Assembly (NCBI GenBank): GCA_039972875.1
Contig: JBDWMA010000019.1
Span: forward strand, 62,001 to 126,000
DNA: 64,000 nucleotides
Source of the DNA: Pseudoruegeria sp039972875
GTDB lineage: Bacteria > Pseudomonadota > Alphaproteobacteria > Rhodobacterales > Rhodobacteraceae
Direction: 5' to 3'
This document shows positions 53,944 to 62,857 of the stretch, in pieces. The translations under genes and the position numbers were made by a program. Position 1 is the stretch's first letter. Every line of letters begins with the position of its first letter. Under the pieces are notes generated by a model. The model searched no databases, had not been told where the DNA came from, and saw only the letters and a list, made by a program, of their open reading frames with translations.

Positions 53944-54777
53944 TTACCGGCGTTTTGGGTCTGCTGGATATACACCGAGCAACGACACCTGTGATGTGAA
54001 ATAGTCCAATTCTTCGAGCGCCAACTGGACGTTGCGGTCATCCGGATGGCCTTCGATGTCAGCATAGAATTGTGTGGCAGAAAAATTGCCGTCGACCATG
54101 TAGCTTTCCAGTTTTGTCATATTGACCCCATTGGTCGCAAAGCCGCCCATGGCTTTGTACAACGCCGCCGGAATGTTGCGCACCCGAAAGACAAAGCTGG
54201 TCATCATCCCCGCACTGCCCCGGCGTTTTAGATCCAGAGCGCGGGACATGATCAAAAACCGTGTGGTGTTGTTGTCTTGATCTTCGACATGGCGGGCCAG
54301 CACGTTTAGCCCGTAGATTTCGCCGGCAAGTTCACTGGCTAAAGCGCCGATAGAGGGGTCCTTCCACTCTGCAACATCGCGGGCGGCGCGGGCGTTGTCG
54401 CTGCTGACACGACCTGTAATGTCGTTGTCCCTCAGGAATGTCGCACATTGCGGAAGTAAAACCATATGCGAGTGGGCCTCATCGATGGTTTGGACCGTCG
54501 ATCCGGGGATACCGAGTAGATTGATGTGTACCCGTACAAAGGCTTCTTCGACGATGTGCAGGCCGCTTTCTGGCAGAAGCCGGTGAATGTCTGCCACCCG
54601 ACCGTAGGTGGTATTTTCAACAGGAAGCATGGCCAAATCGGCGTCCCCTTTGCGGACCGTTTCAATCACATCCTCAAATGTGCGGCAGGGGATGGCTTCC
54701 ATGTCCGGTCGGGAATCCCGACACGCTTGATGTGAATAGGCGCCCAATTCACCCTGAAATGCGATGCGTCCACTCAT
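53944..54777 (-). CDS. pheA: Prephenate dehydratase
   Basis: 277 residues, monofunctional type. The catalytic domain carries IAFQGELGAYSHQACRD, LPVENTTYGRV and NNTTRFLIMSR with the catalytic Thr; the C-terminal ACT domain (SFVFRVRNIPAALYKAMGGF, MTKLESYMV) binds phenylalanine for feedback inhibition. It converts prephenate to phenylpyruvate in phenylalanine synthesis. Divergent from cycM. Confidence 0.96.
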   Translation of the reverse strand: MSGRIAFQGELGAYSHQACRDSRPDMEAIPCRTFEDVIETVRKGDADLAMLPVENTTYGRVADIHRLLPESGLHIVEEAFVRVHINLLGIPGSTVQTIDEAHSHMVLLPQCATFLRDNDITGRVSSDNARAARDVAEWKDPSIGALASELAGEIYGLNVLARHVEDQDNNTTRFLIMSRALDLKRRGSAGMMTSFVFRVRNIPAALYKAMGGFATNGVNMTKLESYMVDGNFSATQFYADIEGHPDDRNVQLALEELDYFTSQVSLLGVYPADPKRR

Positions 54778-54898
54778 TTTTTATGCTCCGGCATGTGTTT
54801 TTCGCAACTAAGGCGATTGGTCGCGGTAACTACACCTTGCAACAGGGCGGGGGAAGCGGGTAGTAACCAAAAAAATTTCCGACGATATGGATCGCGAC

Positions 54899-55420
54899 AT
54901 GTTCGACACAATGACACTGACAAAGATTACAGCCGGACTTTGTGGCTCTCTGCTGATTTTCCTTTTGGGAGGCTGGGTAGGTGAGTCCCTGTTTCACACC
55001 GGAGGTGGCCATGGCGACCACGGAGATGAGCATGCGACGGGTTACTTGATCGAAGTTGCATCCTCTGACACCGCCGAAGTTGAAGTTGGACCTAGCTTCA
55101 CCGAACTTTTGGCAACTGCCGATGTTGCAAAAGGCGAAAAAGTTTTTGGTAAATGTAAAGCTTGTCACAAGCTCGAAGATGGGGCCAACGGCACCGGCCC
55201 GACTTTGTTCAATGTTGTGAACCGCGATATCGGCTCTGTTGCAGGGTTCGGCTATTCTGCCACTTTGGCCGAGATGGAAGGCAACTGGGAATATGATAGC
55301 CTGGACGGTTTCCTGACCAACCCGAAAAAATACGCAGCGGGTACAAAAATGGCCTTTGCTGGTCTGAAAAAAGTTCAAGACCGCGCCAACTTGGTCGCTT
55401 ACCTCGAAACAATTCAATAA
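54899..55420 (+). CDS. Membrane-anchored class I cytochrome c (CycM-like)
   Basis: 173 residues from the ATG at 54899. A single N-terminal membrane helix (residues 7-28, ITAGLCGSLLIFLLGGWVG) anchors the protein, then a His/Asp/Gly-rich linker, then a mitochondrial-type cytochrome c domain with heme motif CKACH and axial Met in TKMAFAGLK. This is the type called c552/CycM in Paracoccus and Rhodobacter, which carries electrons from the bc1 complex to aa3-type oxidase. An ATG at 54887 would add four residues. A strong terminator follows. Confidence 0.93.
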   Translation: MFDTMTLTKITAGLCGSLLIFLLGGWVGESLFHTGGGHGDHGDEHATGYLIEVASSDTAEVEVGPSFTELLATADVAKGEKVFGKCKACHKLEDGANGTGPTLFNVVNRDIGSVAGFGYSATLAEMEGNWEYDSLDGFLTNPKKYAAGTKMAFAGLKKVQDRANLVAYLETIQ

Positions 55421-55442
55421 GATTTCGAACGTCTGAAATTGA

Positions 55443-55470
55443 AAAAGCCGCTCTAATCAGAGCGGCTTTT
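55443..55470. terminator. Bidirectional terminator between cycM and the MBL gene
   Basis: AAAAGCCGCTC and GAGCGGCTTTT form an eleven-pair stem with a six-base loop, followed by GTCGTTTTTT on the plus strand and T-rich on the minus strand. Confidence 0.92.
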
Positions 55471-55491
55471 GTCGTTTTTTGGTCAGACGAA

Positions 55492-56550
55492 TTACTCTGA
55501 TGAAATGCGCAGTTTTGCCAAATCGGTGCCAACGATCACATTGCCCCCAAATCCGCTCTCTTTGACGGCACCCACGTAATCGGCTTTTGTCAGCCCTCCG
55601 TTTGGCAAGGGATACGGTCCTTGCCGCGCTGCACCGATTGGTGGAATCAGGTGTGTGAGCATCAGATGAGACGCCCCAGCCCGATCAGAAAGGGATCCGA
55701 GGTCGGTGGCGGTGGACTGTCGATAATAGATCGGAGGCGGAAACCCTGTTGTGCCATCTGGCCCCATCACCGGATGAATGACTGAATGCACAACGATATC
55801 TGCGCCGTCAGCTAACAGTTCAACCTGCGCAGAGGTCGACGAATCGCGTGGAGGGGCAGGGGTGTCGTTGCCCGCATCCCCACCGATCACTACGCTGCCC
55901 GCGGGTGTATCCACTCGATAAGAAGCATGCCCTGCCACATGACGGCTAGAAATAGCGCTGACTTTTACATCGCCTTTTTCCCAAACCGTCATTGGCTCAT
56001 TTGCAGGGGGAAAGGTCACGACGTTTAGCAAATCCGCAGGACCACCGGGCAGCCGCTTTGGATTTTCCGCTAATCTTTGTGCCATTTCGCCAGAATTGAT
56101 GAGAGCATCACCAATATGTTGGGCGTAGTTTTGGCAGCTCATGGTGTGGCCGGCACCGGCTTTGGCGTCTTCGTGGCAAACCAGATCCACCTTTGGTCCG
56201 GCAGAATTGAAATGCCATCGAAGTTGCATCAGGTCACCAAGCCCTTCGGAATGGTCCGAATGGATGTGTGTAAAAAATACCGCCGTGAGTTTCCCGGCCG
56301 GAACGCCGATTTTTGACAGCTGTTGGGTCGTGCCGCGCCCGGTATCAAATTGCAAGAGAACGTCTCGGCAGTTTGTTTCTTCGTCTCCATAAGTGATCAA
56401 AGTGCCTGCACCAGCTTGCCCCATAAACACAGGTGGGCCACCTTGCGTCCCCGTTAAAGTGACCTCTAGACAGGGGGCTGCATAGCTCGCCGTCGCAAAT
56501 GCAGAGGCGCAAGCAATGGCTCCTCCAGATAATAGTATTTTTACGTTCAT
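55492..56550 (-). CDS. Exported metallo-beta-lactamase-fold hydrolase
   Basis: 352 residues with a signal peptide (residues 1 to about 24, ending SYA). Zinc motif THIHSDHSEGLGDL at about residue 95 and later metal ligands in GGDAGND and MLTHLIPP. Similar to arylsulfatase/tRNase Z-like phosphodiesterases of the MBL superfamily. Because it is exported, a periplasmic phosphodiesterase or sulfatase role is possible; substrate unknown. AGGGGAG precedes the start. Confidence 0.85.
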   Translation of the reverse strand: MNVKILLSGGAIACASAFATASYAAPCLEVTLTGTQGGPPVFMGQAGAGTLITYGDEETNCRDVLLQFDTGRGTTQQLSKIGVPAGKLTAVFFTHIHSDHSEGLGDLMQLRWHFNSAGPKVDLVCHEDAKAGAGHTMSCQNYAQHIGDALINSGEMAQRLAENPKRLPGGPADLLNVVTFPPANEPMTVWEKGDVKVSAISSRHVAGHASYRVDTPAGSVVIGGDAGNDTPAPPRDSSTSAQVELLADGADIVVHSVIHPVMGPDGTTGFPPPIYYRQSTATDLGSLSDRAGASHLMLTHLIPPIGAARQGPYPLPNGGLTKADYVGAVKESGFGGNVIVGTDLAKLRISSE

Positions 56551-57089
56551 TACACTCCCCTTTTATCGATATAAATATTTCCTATCATAATATGACGATA
56601 TTTTCAAAATCAGCGCAAAATATCGTTTCTTGTTGGTGCGGGGCAGATTTTACCCCATTATACCCAACCAGCAGACATCTTGTGCCAAACAGGAGGATTT
56701 TTGTCCGGTCGTGAAGCGCGTTTCCTGTTGGCCCTGAAGTGTTTTAGCTGGCCGACGGCATATGGCCGCCTATTTGTGTTAAAAGGTCGAATTTCGGGTG
56801 TGAAAGTTCTGCAAAGCTTTGCAAATGAGGTCCAAACGAGGGGCGCGTGACTGCTGCCTTGCGAGAAAATGGAGCAAGTTCACGGAGGTTCACGAATTCT
56901 CAACTTGAATAAAGGTGGTGGTGAAATCTAGTCTGTGGAAAACCTATGTGCTCTGATAGACCTCAGAGCAGCGGAGAATTTTTCTTTGCGATCAAAGCAA
57001 AGTCGAAGACCCACGAAACAGAAAGACACGGATATTCCTATCCATGTAGACGATTTAACATTGATCCAAAAGAGATCCGGAGGAACGAT
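56551..57089. other. Intergenic region upstream of yejA
   Basis: This 539-base divergent region holds the promoters of the MBL gene and yejA, but I cannot pick a convincing -35/-10 pair. An AGGAGG at 56691-56696 precedes a TTG at 56701 that opens 49 codons to TGA 56848-56850 (LSGREARFLLALKCFSW at its start). The spacing is short and the start is TTG, so the support is weak. Nothing else is recognised. Confidence 0.3.
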
Positions 57090-59000
57090 ATGAAGAACAC
57101 CCAGCCGCACGCGGTCGCTGCACACTGGTCACCCCATAATGACCTGAGACGCAGGGTGTTAATGTCTGTTCCGCTGATGGTGTCAGCATTGATTGTATCT
57201 GGCGTGATGGCGTTTGCCGAGGATACGATCATCAAATCTCACGGCATCTCGACCTTCGGCGAGTTGAAATACCCCACTGACTTTACACATTTGGATTACG
57301 TCAACGCTGAGGCCCCCAAGGGCGGGGAGATTTCAACGTGGACATCCGGCACATTTGACTCGATGAATCCCTATTCCCGTAAAGGACGCTCTGGGGCGTT
57401 GTCTTCGGTATCATTTGAATCCTTGTTGACGCAAACGTCCGACGACATTGGCGCATCCTATGGCTTACTCGCTGAAAGCCTTGAATACCCGGAAAGTCGC
57501 GATTGGGTGATTTTTAACATTCGGCCCGAGGCCACCTTTGCGGATGGATCTCCTTTGACAGCAGAGGACGTTCTGTATTCCTATGAATTGTTCCTGAATG
57601 AGGGTCTCCCTTCGTTCCGTGCGGTCCTCTCTCAGCAGGTCGAAAGCGCTGAGGTTCTTGGACCACATCAGATAAAATATACTTTTAAAGCAGACATTCC
57701 AAAACGGGACGTCATTGACGCGGTTGGCGGTTTGCCGGTGTTTTCAAAGAAATGGTTTATCGACAATGACGCAGGGCTGGATGAATCCCGTTTGGATCCT
57801 GCATTGGGGTCTGGTCCGTATCTGTTGGACAGCTATGACATCAACCAACGGATCATTTATAAGCGCAATCCCGATTATTGGGGGCAAGATCTGCCAATCA
57901 ATATCGGGCGCAACAATTTTGATAACATTCGGATCGAATATTTTGGTGATAGTATAGCGGCCTTTGAGGGCTTCAAATCTGGAGCTTATACGTTTCGCAT
58001 CGAAAATTCCTCAAAAACTTGGGCAACTGCCTATGATTTTCCAGGGATTAGCAATGGCTCTATCATAAAAGGAGAGCTTGAGGACGGAACCATCGCGCCG
58101 GGCCAGAGTTTTGTGATGAATCTGCGGCGCCCACAGTTTCAGGACCCCCGCGTCCGAGAGGCCATTGGCCTGATGTTCAATTTTGAATGGTCCAACGAAA
58201 CATTGTTCTTTGGCCTGTATGAGCGCATCAATTCTTTCTGGGACAACTCAGATTTGCGCGCGGAGGGTCTGCCAAGCCCCGAAGAATTGGCCTTGCTTGA
58301 GCCACTAGCCGACACACTTCCAGCTGGCGTGCTGACGGAAGAGGCTGTTTTGCCACCGTCCTCAGGTGCTCGTCAATTGGATCGTCGAAATCTCCGTAAA
58401 GCTTCGGCCTTGTTGGATGAAGCTGGCTGGGTCGTTGGGGATGACGGTTTGCGCCGCAATGCGGCTGGCGATACCTTAAACATAGAATTCCTAGAGGATT
58501 CCCCGACATTTGACCGGGTGATAAACCCTTATGTGTCCTCTCTACGGGCTTTGGGGATTGATGCGGTCTATAACCGTGTCGATGCTGCACAATACACTGA
58601 CCGCACTCGCAATTTCGACTTTGATATGATCACGGATCAATTTCCGATGGGCTATGAGCCTGGCGCTGGTCTGATGCAATATTTCGGATCAGAAACCGCA
58701 GATGAGTCTGTTTTTAACTCCATGGGCCTCAAGAGTGAGGCGGTGGATTCCCTGATTCAAACCATCATGGCGGCGGATACGAAAGAGGATTTGCAGGTGG
58801 CCGTTCGAGCGCTTGATCGGGTTCTGCGGGCGGAACGTTTTTGGGTGCCGCAATGGTACAAAAACACACACACCGTCGCTTATTACGATCAATATGAATA
58901 CCCAGATCCTTTGCCACCTTATGGCCTCGGCTTTATGGATTTCTGGTGGTATAACGCTGAAAAAGGCGAAAAGCTAAAAGCCTCGGGCGCGCTGAAGTGA
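57090..59000 (+). CDS. yejA: YejA-type extracellular solute-binding protein
   Basis: 636 residues from the ATG at 57090, six bases after GGAGG. The signal peptide has a long basic N-region and a hydrophobic core ending MAFA. The SBP_bac_5 fold shows THLDYVNAEAPKGGE, VIFNIRPEATFADGSPLTAE and IIYKRNPDYWGQ. The long length and the yejBEF genes downstream identify the YejABEF importer, known for oligopeptides and microcin C. A longer frame from 56946 has no ribosome site. Confidence 0.92.
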   Translation: MKNTQPHAVAAHWSPHNDLRRRVLMSVPLMVSALIVSGVMAFAEDTIIKSHGISTFGELKYPTDFTHLDYVNAEAPKGGEISTWTSGTFDSMNPYSRKGRSGALSSVSFESLLTQTSDDIGASYGLLAESLEYPESRDWVIFNIRPEATFADGSPLTAEDVLYSYELFLNEGLPSFRAVLSQQVESAEVLGPHQIKYTFKADIPKRDVIDAVGGLPVFSKKWFIDNDAGLDESRLDPALGSGPYLLDSYDINQRIIYKRNPDYWGQDLPINIGRNNFDNIRIEYFGDSIAAFEGFKSGAYTFRIENSSKTWATAYDFPGISNGSIIKGELEDGTIAPGQSFVMNLRRPQFQDPRVREAIGLMFNFEWSNETLFFGLYERINSFWDNSDLRAEGLPSPEELALLEPLADTLPAGVLTEEAVLPPSSGARQLDRRNLRKASALLDEAGWVVGDDGLRRNAAGDTLNIEFLEDSPTFDRVINPYVSSLRALGIDAVYNRVDAAQYTDRTRNFDFDMITDQFPMGYEPGAGLMQYFGSETADESVFNSMGLKSEAVDSLIQTIMAADTKEDLQVAVRALDRVLRAERFWVPQWYKNTHTVAYYDQYEYPDPLPPYGLGFMDFWWYNAEKGEKLKASGALK

Positions 59001-59033
59001 TCCTTGGATAAATAAAAGAGCAGGCGAAACACC

Positions 59034-60125
59034 ATGGGTGCCTATATCCTCCGGCGATTGCTGCTGATCATCCCGACGTTGCTTGGGATCATGATCATCA
59101 ACTTCGCGCTTACGCAATTTGTGCCTGGTGGCCCGATTGAGCAAATCCTTGCCCAGCTAGAGGGTGAGGGCGATGTGTTTCAATCGATTTCGGGCACCGG
59201 GGGTGACGCAGGGATCGATTCCAGTTCCAGTGGCGATCAGGGCTCCTATCAAGGTAGCCGGGGCTTGCCGCCGGAATTCATCGAAGATCTGGAAAAGCAG
59301 TTCGGTTTTGACAAACCTCCTTTGGTGCGATTTGGCAATATGATCTGGGATTACATGCGGTTTGATTTTGGAGAGAGCTATTTCCGCTCTGTCACCGTTC
59401 GTGATCTAGTGCTCGAAAAAATGCCGGTGTCGATTACGCTGGGCCTGTGGTCCACAATATTAGCTTACATGATTTCGATCCCGCTGGGCATTCGCAAAGC
59501 GGTCAAAGATGGCAGCACTTTTGACACGTGGACCTCTGCGTTGATCATCGTTGCCTATGCCATTCCGGGGTTCCTCTTTGCGATCTTGCTGTTGGTTGTG
59601 TTTGCGGGCGGCTCGTACTGGCAGATCTTCCCATTGCGCGGTCTGACTTCTGATAATTATGACCAGCTGAGCTTCTTCGGAAAGATTTTTGACTACCTCT
59701 GGCACATTACACTGCCGGTGATCGCCATTACAATTTCTTCGTTTGCGACACTGACCCTGCTGACCAAAAACAGCTTTTTGGATGAGCTGGGCAAACAATA
59801 CGTCATCACGGCCAAGGCCAAAGGTCTGGCAGATCGACGGGTGTTTTATGGCCATGTGTTCCGTAATGCGATGCTAATCGTGATCGCGGGCTTCCCCAGC
59901 TTGTTCATTGGGGTGTTCTTTGGCGGCTCGATCATCATCGAGACCATCTTTTCGCTCGACGGTCTTGGTCGCTTGGGCTTTGAGGCTGCCGTCGCACGTG
60001 ACTATCCGGTAATCTTTGGCACACTCTTCTTCTTTGGTTTGTTGGGCCTGTTGGTGAATATCCTGTCTGATCTGATGTATGTCTTTGTCGACCCCCGCAT
60101 CGACTTTAACTCGAGGGAGACTTGA
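59034..60125 (+). CDS. yejB: YejB-type ABC permease
   Basis: 363 residues of the DppB/OppB family: GAYILRRLLLIIPTLLGIMI at the start, a Gly/Ser-rich periplasmic loop (residues 45-80), and the EAA loop region FRNAMLIVIAGFP with the C-terminal VFVDPRIDFN. It should form half of the peptide pore. Spaced 33 bases after yejA. Confidence 0.93.
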   Translation: MGAYILRRLLLIIPTLLGIMIINFALTQFVPGGPIEQILAQLEGEGDVFQSISGTGGDAGIDSSSSGDQGSYQGSRGLPPEFIEDLEKQFGFDKPPLVRFGNMIWDYMRFDFGESYFRSVTVRDLVLEKMPVSITLGLWSTILAYMISIPLGIRKAVKDGSTFDTWTSALIIVAYAIPGFLFAILLLVVFAGGSYWQIFPLRGLTSDNYDQLSFFGKIFDYLWHITLPVIAITISSFATLTLLTKNSFLDELGKQYVITAKAKGLADRRVFYGHVFRNAMLIVIAGFPSLFIGVFFGGSIIIETIFSLDGLGRLGFEAAVARDYPVIFGTLFFFGLLGLLVNILSDLMYVFVDPRIDFNSRET

Positions 60126-60127
60126 TC

Positions 60128-61237
60128 ATGGCACTCTCTCCCCTTAACCAACGTCGCCTGCGGAATTTTCGCAGTAATGGCCGCGCCTTCTGGTCCCTGA
60201 TCATCTTTGGCATCATATTTGGTCTGTCGTTGTTTGCAGAGTTTTTTGTGAACGACCGACCGATCCTTGTGCGCTATCAAGGCGAGTTCTATTCCCCGAT
60301 CTTTAAGTTTTACCCCGAAACGCAATTCGGGGGTGATCTGCCGATTGAGGCGCAATACCAATATGAGGACGTGGAATGTTTGATCGTCACCGGTGGCTTA
60401 GAAAGCTGCTATGACGACCCGGATGCCATCATGGAAGAGGCCCGCAGTACCGGAATGGTCGACGGGAAAGAGATCGACAAAGGCTGGCTGATTTGGCCGT
60501 TGATCCCTTATAGCTACGACACCATCGTCGATATTGCAGGCGTGGCACCTTCTGCACCGGACAGCAACAACTGGTTGGGCACAGATGACACCAAACGCGA
60601 TGTTCTGGCACGCGTCATCTATGGCTTCAGATTATCGGTCTTCTTTGCGCTGATTGTTACGCTTTGCTCGTCGATTGTCGGCATCGCGGCGGGCGCAATT
60701 CAAGGGTATTTCGGTGGCTGGACAGATTTGTTGTTCCAACGCTTTATTGAAATCTGGAGCTCTTCGCCGAGCCTCTACATCATCATCATCCTCTTTGCGA
60801 TTTTAGGGCGAAGTTTCTGGCTTTTGGTCCTTGTCACGGTGCTTTTTGGTTGGATGGCCTTGGTTGGGGTGGTGCGTGCTGAATTCCTGCGGGCGCGAAA
60901 TTTTGAATACGTCCGCGCCGCTAAGGCGTTGGGGGTTTCTGACCGCACGATCATGTTCCGCCACATCCTGCCCAATGCCATGGTCGCAACGCTGACATTC
61001 TTGCCCTTCATCATCACCGGTGCCATCGGCGGTTTGGCCTCGCTCGATTTCCTCGGCTTTGGCCTACCATCCTCCGCCCCCTCGTTGGGGGAGCTGACCC
61101 TGCAAGCCAAACAAAACCTGCAGGCGCCGTGGCTTGGCTTCACTGCCTTCTTTACCTTCTGCATTATGCTGTCTCTGCTGGTCTTCATTTTTGAAGGCGT
61201 GCGGGATGCCTTTGATCCAAGGAAAACGTTCCAATGA
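60128..61237 (+). CDS. yejE: YejE-type ABC permease
   Basis: 369 residues from the ATG at 60128 (two bases after the yejB stop). DppC-like: a large periplasmic loop after the first membrane helix, NNWLGTDDTKRDVLARVIYG, and EAA loop AAKALGVSDRTIMFRHILPN. It completes the pore with YejB. Overlaps yejF by four bases. Confidence 0.93.
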   Translation: MALSPLNQRRLRNFRSNGRAFWSLIIFGIIFGLSLFAEFFVNDRPILVRYQGEFYSPIFKFYPETQFGGDLPIEAQYQYEDVECLIVTGGLESCYDDPDAIMEEARSTGMVDGKEIDKGWLIWPLIPYSYDTIVDIAGVAPSAPDSNNWLGTDDTKRDVLARVIYGFRLSVFFALIVTLCSSIVGIAAGAIQGYFGGWTDLLFQRFIEIWSSSPSLYIIIILFAILGRSFWLLVLVTVLFGWMALVGVVRAEFLRARNFEYVRAAKALGVSDRTIMFRHILPNAMVATLTFLPFIITGAIGGLASLDFLGFGLPSSAPSLGELTLQAKQNLQAPWLGFTAFFTFCIMLSLLVFIFEGVRDAFDPRKTFQ

Positions 61238-62841
61238 CCCGTGTTCTGGATGTCAAAGACCTTAAGGTCAGCTTTCGTCAGGACGGCAAGGATAGTCTCG
61301 CAGTCAAAGGCGTGTCCTACCACATAGACAAAGGTGAAACGGTGGCGTTGGTGGGGGAATCTGGTTCCGGAAAATCCGTAACCGCGTTGTCTACCGTGGC
61401 TCTGTTGCCCAGCAGTGCGACAGTTCAGGGGTCTGTGACCTATGAAGGCCAAGAGCTGATCGGCGCGTCTGAAAACACCCTGCGGGCGGTGCGGGGCAAT
61501 GACATCAGCTTTATCTTTCAAGAGCCGATGACATCTCTCAACCCGCTGCATACGCTGGAAAAACAGCTCGCCGAAAGCCTGTTAATCCATCAGGGCCTGT
61601 CCGGGGATACGGCACGCAATCGTATTCTGGATCTCCTTACCAAGGTCGGCATCCGTGATCCCGAAACACGCCTCAGCTCTTATCCCCACCAACTTTCTGG
61701 TGGGCAGCGGCAACGGGTGATGATCGCCATGGCGTTGGCCAACGGGCCGGAATTGCTGATCGCGGACGAACCAACCACGGCCCTTGACGTGACCATTCAG
61801 GCACAGATCCTTGAACTGCTCGCCGATCTGAAAAAAGCCGAAGGCATGAGCCTGCTGTTCATCACCCATGATTTGGGGATCGTCCGTAAAATTGCGGATC
61901 GTGTGTGTGTCATGCAGGGCGGAGAAGTTGTTGAGACTGGACCAACCGCCGAAATCTTTGACAACCCCCGTCATCCCTATACGCAAATGCTGCTGGCGGC
62001 AGAGGCCACGGGCGAGCCAGCACCGGTGCCCACCGGTGCCGCCGAAGTTGTCTCGACCGAGGATCTGAAGATTTGGTTTCCGATCACCTCTGGCTTGATG
62101 CGGCGGGTTAGTGGCCACGTTAAGGCGGTAAATGCGGCAACTGTATCTGTGCGCCAAGGGGAAACCCTCGGCATTGTCGGCGAATCCGGATCAGGTAAAA
62201 CAACATTGGCCCTCGCGATCATGCGTTTGATCGCATCTCAGGGCCCGATTGTGTTTCAGGGCAGCGATATTCAAGGCTTTAAGGCACGTGATATGCGCCC
62301 CTTGCGCAGTGATATGCAGATCGTGTTTCAAGACCCTTATGGCAGCCTGTCCCCGCGTATGACGGTGGAACAAATCATTGCCGAGGGGCTTACCATTCAT
62401 GATACAGGGGATGCCCGTCCCGCGCGGGAACAAGTCGCTGAAATCATGGAGGAGGTCGGCCTCGACCCTGCCACGATGGATCGCTACCCCCATGAATTTT
62501 CTGGTGGTCAACGTCAGCGAATTGCCATTGCCCGTGCTATGATTTTGCGTCCGAAAATGGTCGTCTTGGATGAACCCACATCGGCGTTGGATATGACGGT
62601 ACAGGTACAAATCGTTGATTTGCTGCGGCGTCTGCAACAGAAATATGGTCTGGCCTATCTGTTTATTAGCCATGACCTAAAGGTCGTGCGGGCGTTGTCC
62701 CACAAAGTCATCGTGATGAAACAAGGCGATGTCGTTGAATCTGGCACGCGGGATGAGATCTTTTTCAATCCTCAGACGGAATACACCCGTACCCTGATCG
62801 CGGCTGCATTAGACCTAAAGGCCAAAGGCGACGTTGCTTAG
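61234..62841 (+). CDS. yejF: YejF-type ABC ATPase with two nucleotide-binding domains
   Basis: 535 residues with two complete ABC domains: Walker A GESGSGKS near residue 40 and GESGSGKT near 316; signatures LSGGQRQRV and FSGGQRQRI; Walker B LLIADEPTTALD and VVLDEPTSALD. The single-chain double ATPase is the YejF hallmark and energises import of oligopeptides or microcin C-like compounds. It is the last gene; hrpB ends 16 bases away on the other strand. Confidence 0.94.
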   Translation: MTRVLDVKDLKVSFRQDGKDSLAVKGVSYHIDKGETVALVGESGSGKSVTALSTVALLPSSATVQGSVTYEGQELIGASENTLRAVRGNDISFIFQEPMTSLNPLHTLEKQLAESLLIHQGLSGDTARNRILDLLTKVGIRDPETRLSSYPHQLSGGQRQRVMIAMALANGPELLIADEPTTALDVTIQAQILELLADLKKAEGMSLLFITHDLGIVRKIADRVCVMQGGEVVETGPTAEIFDNPRHPYTQMLLAAEATGEPAPVPTGAAEVVSTEDLKIWFPITSGLMRRVSGHVKAVNAATVSVRQGETLGIVGESGSGKTTLALAIMRLIASQGPIVFQGSDIQGFKARDMRPLRSDMQIVFQDPYGSLSPRMTVEQIIAEGLTIHDTGDARPAREQVAEIMEEVGLDPATMDRYPHEFSGGQRQRIAIARAMILRPKMVVLDEPTSALDMTVQVQIVDLLRRLQQKYGLAYLFISHDLKVVRALSHKVIVMKQGDVVESGTRDEIFFNPQTEYTRTLIAAALDLKAKGDVA

Positions 62842-62857
62842 TGGCTTTCTGGTTCGG

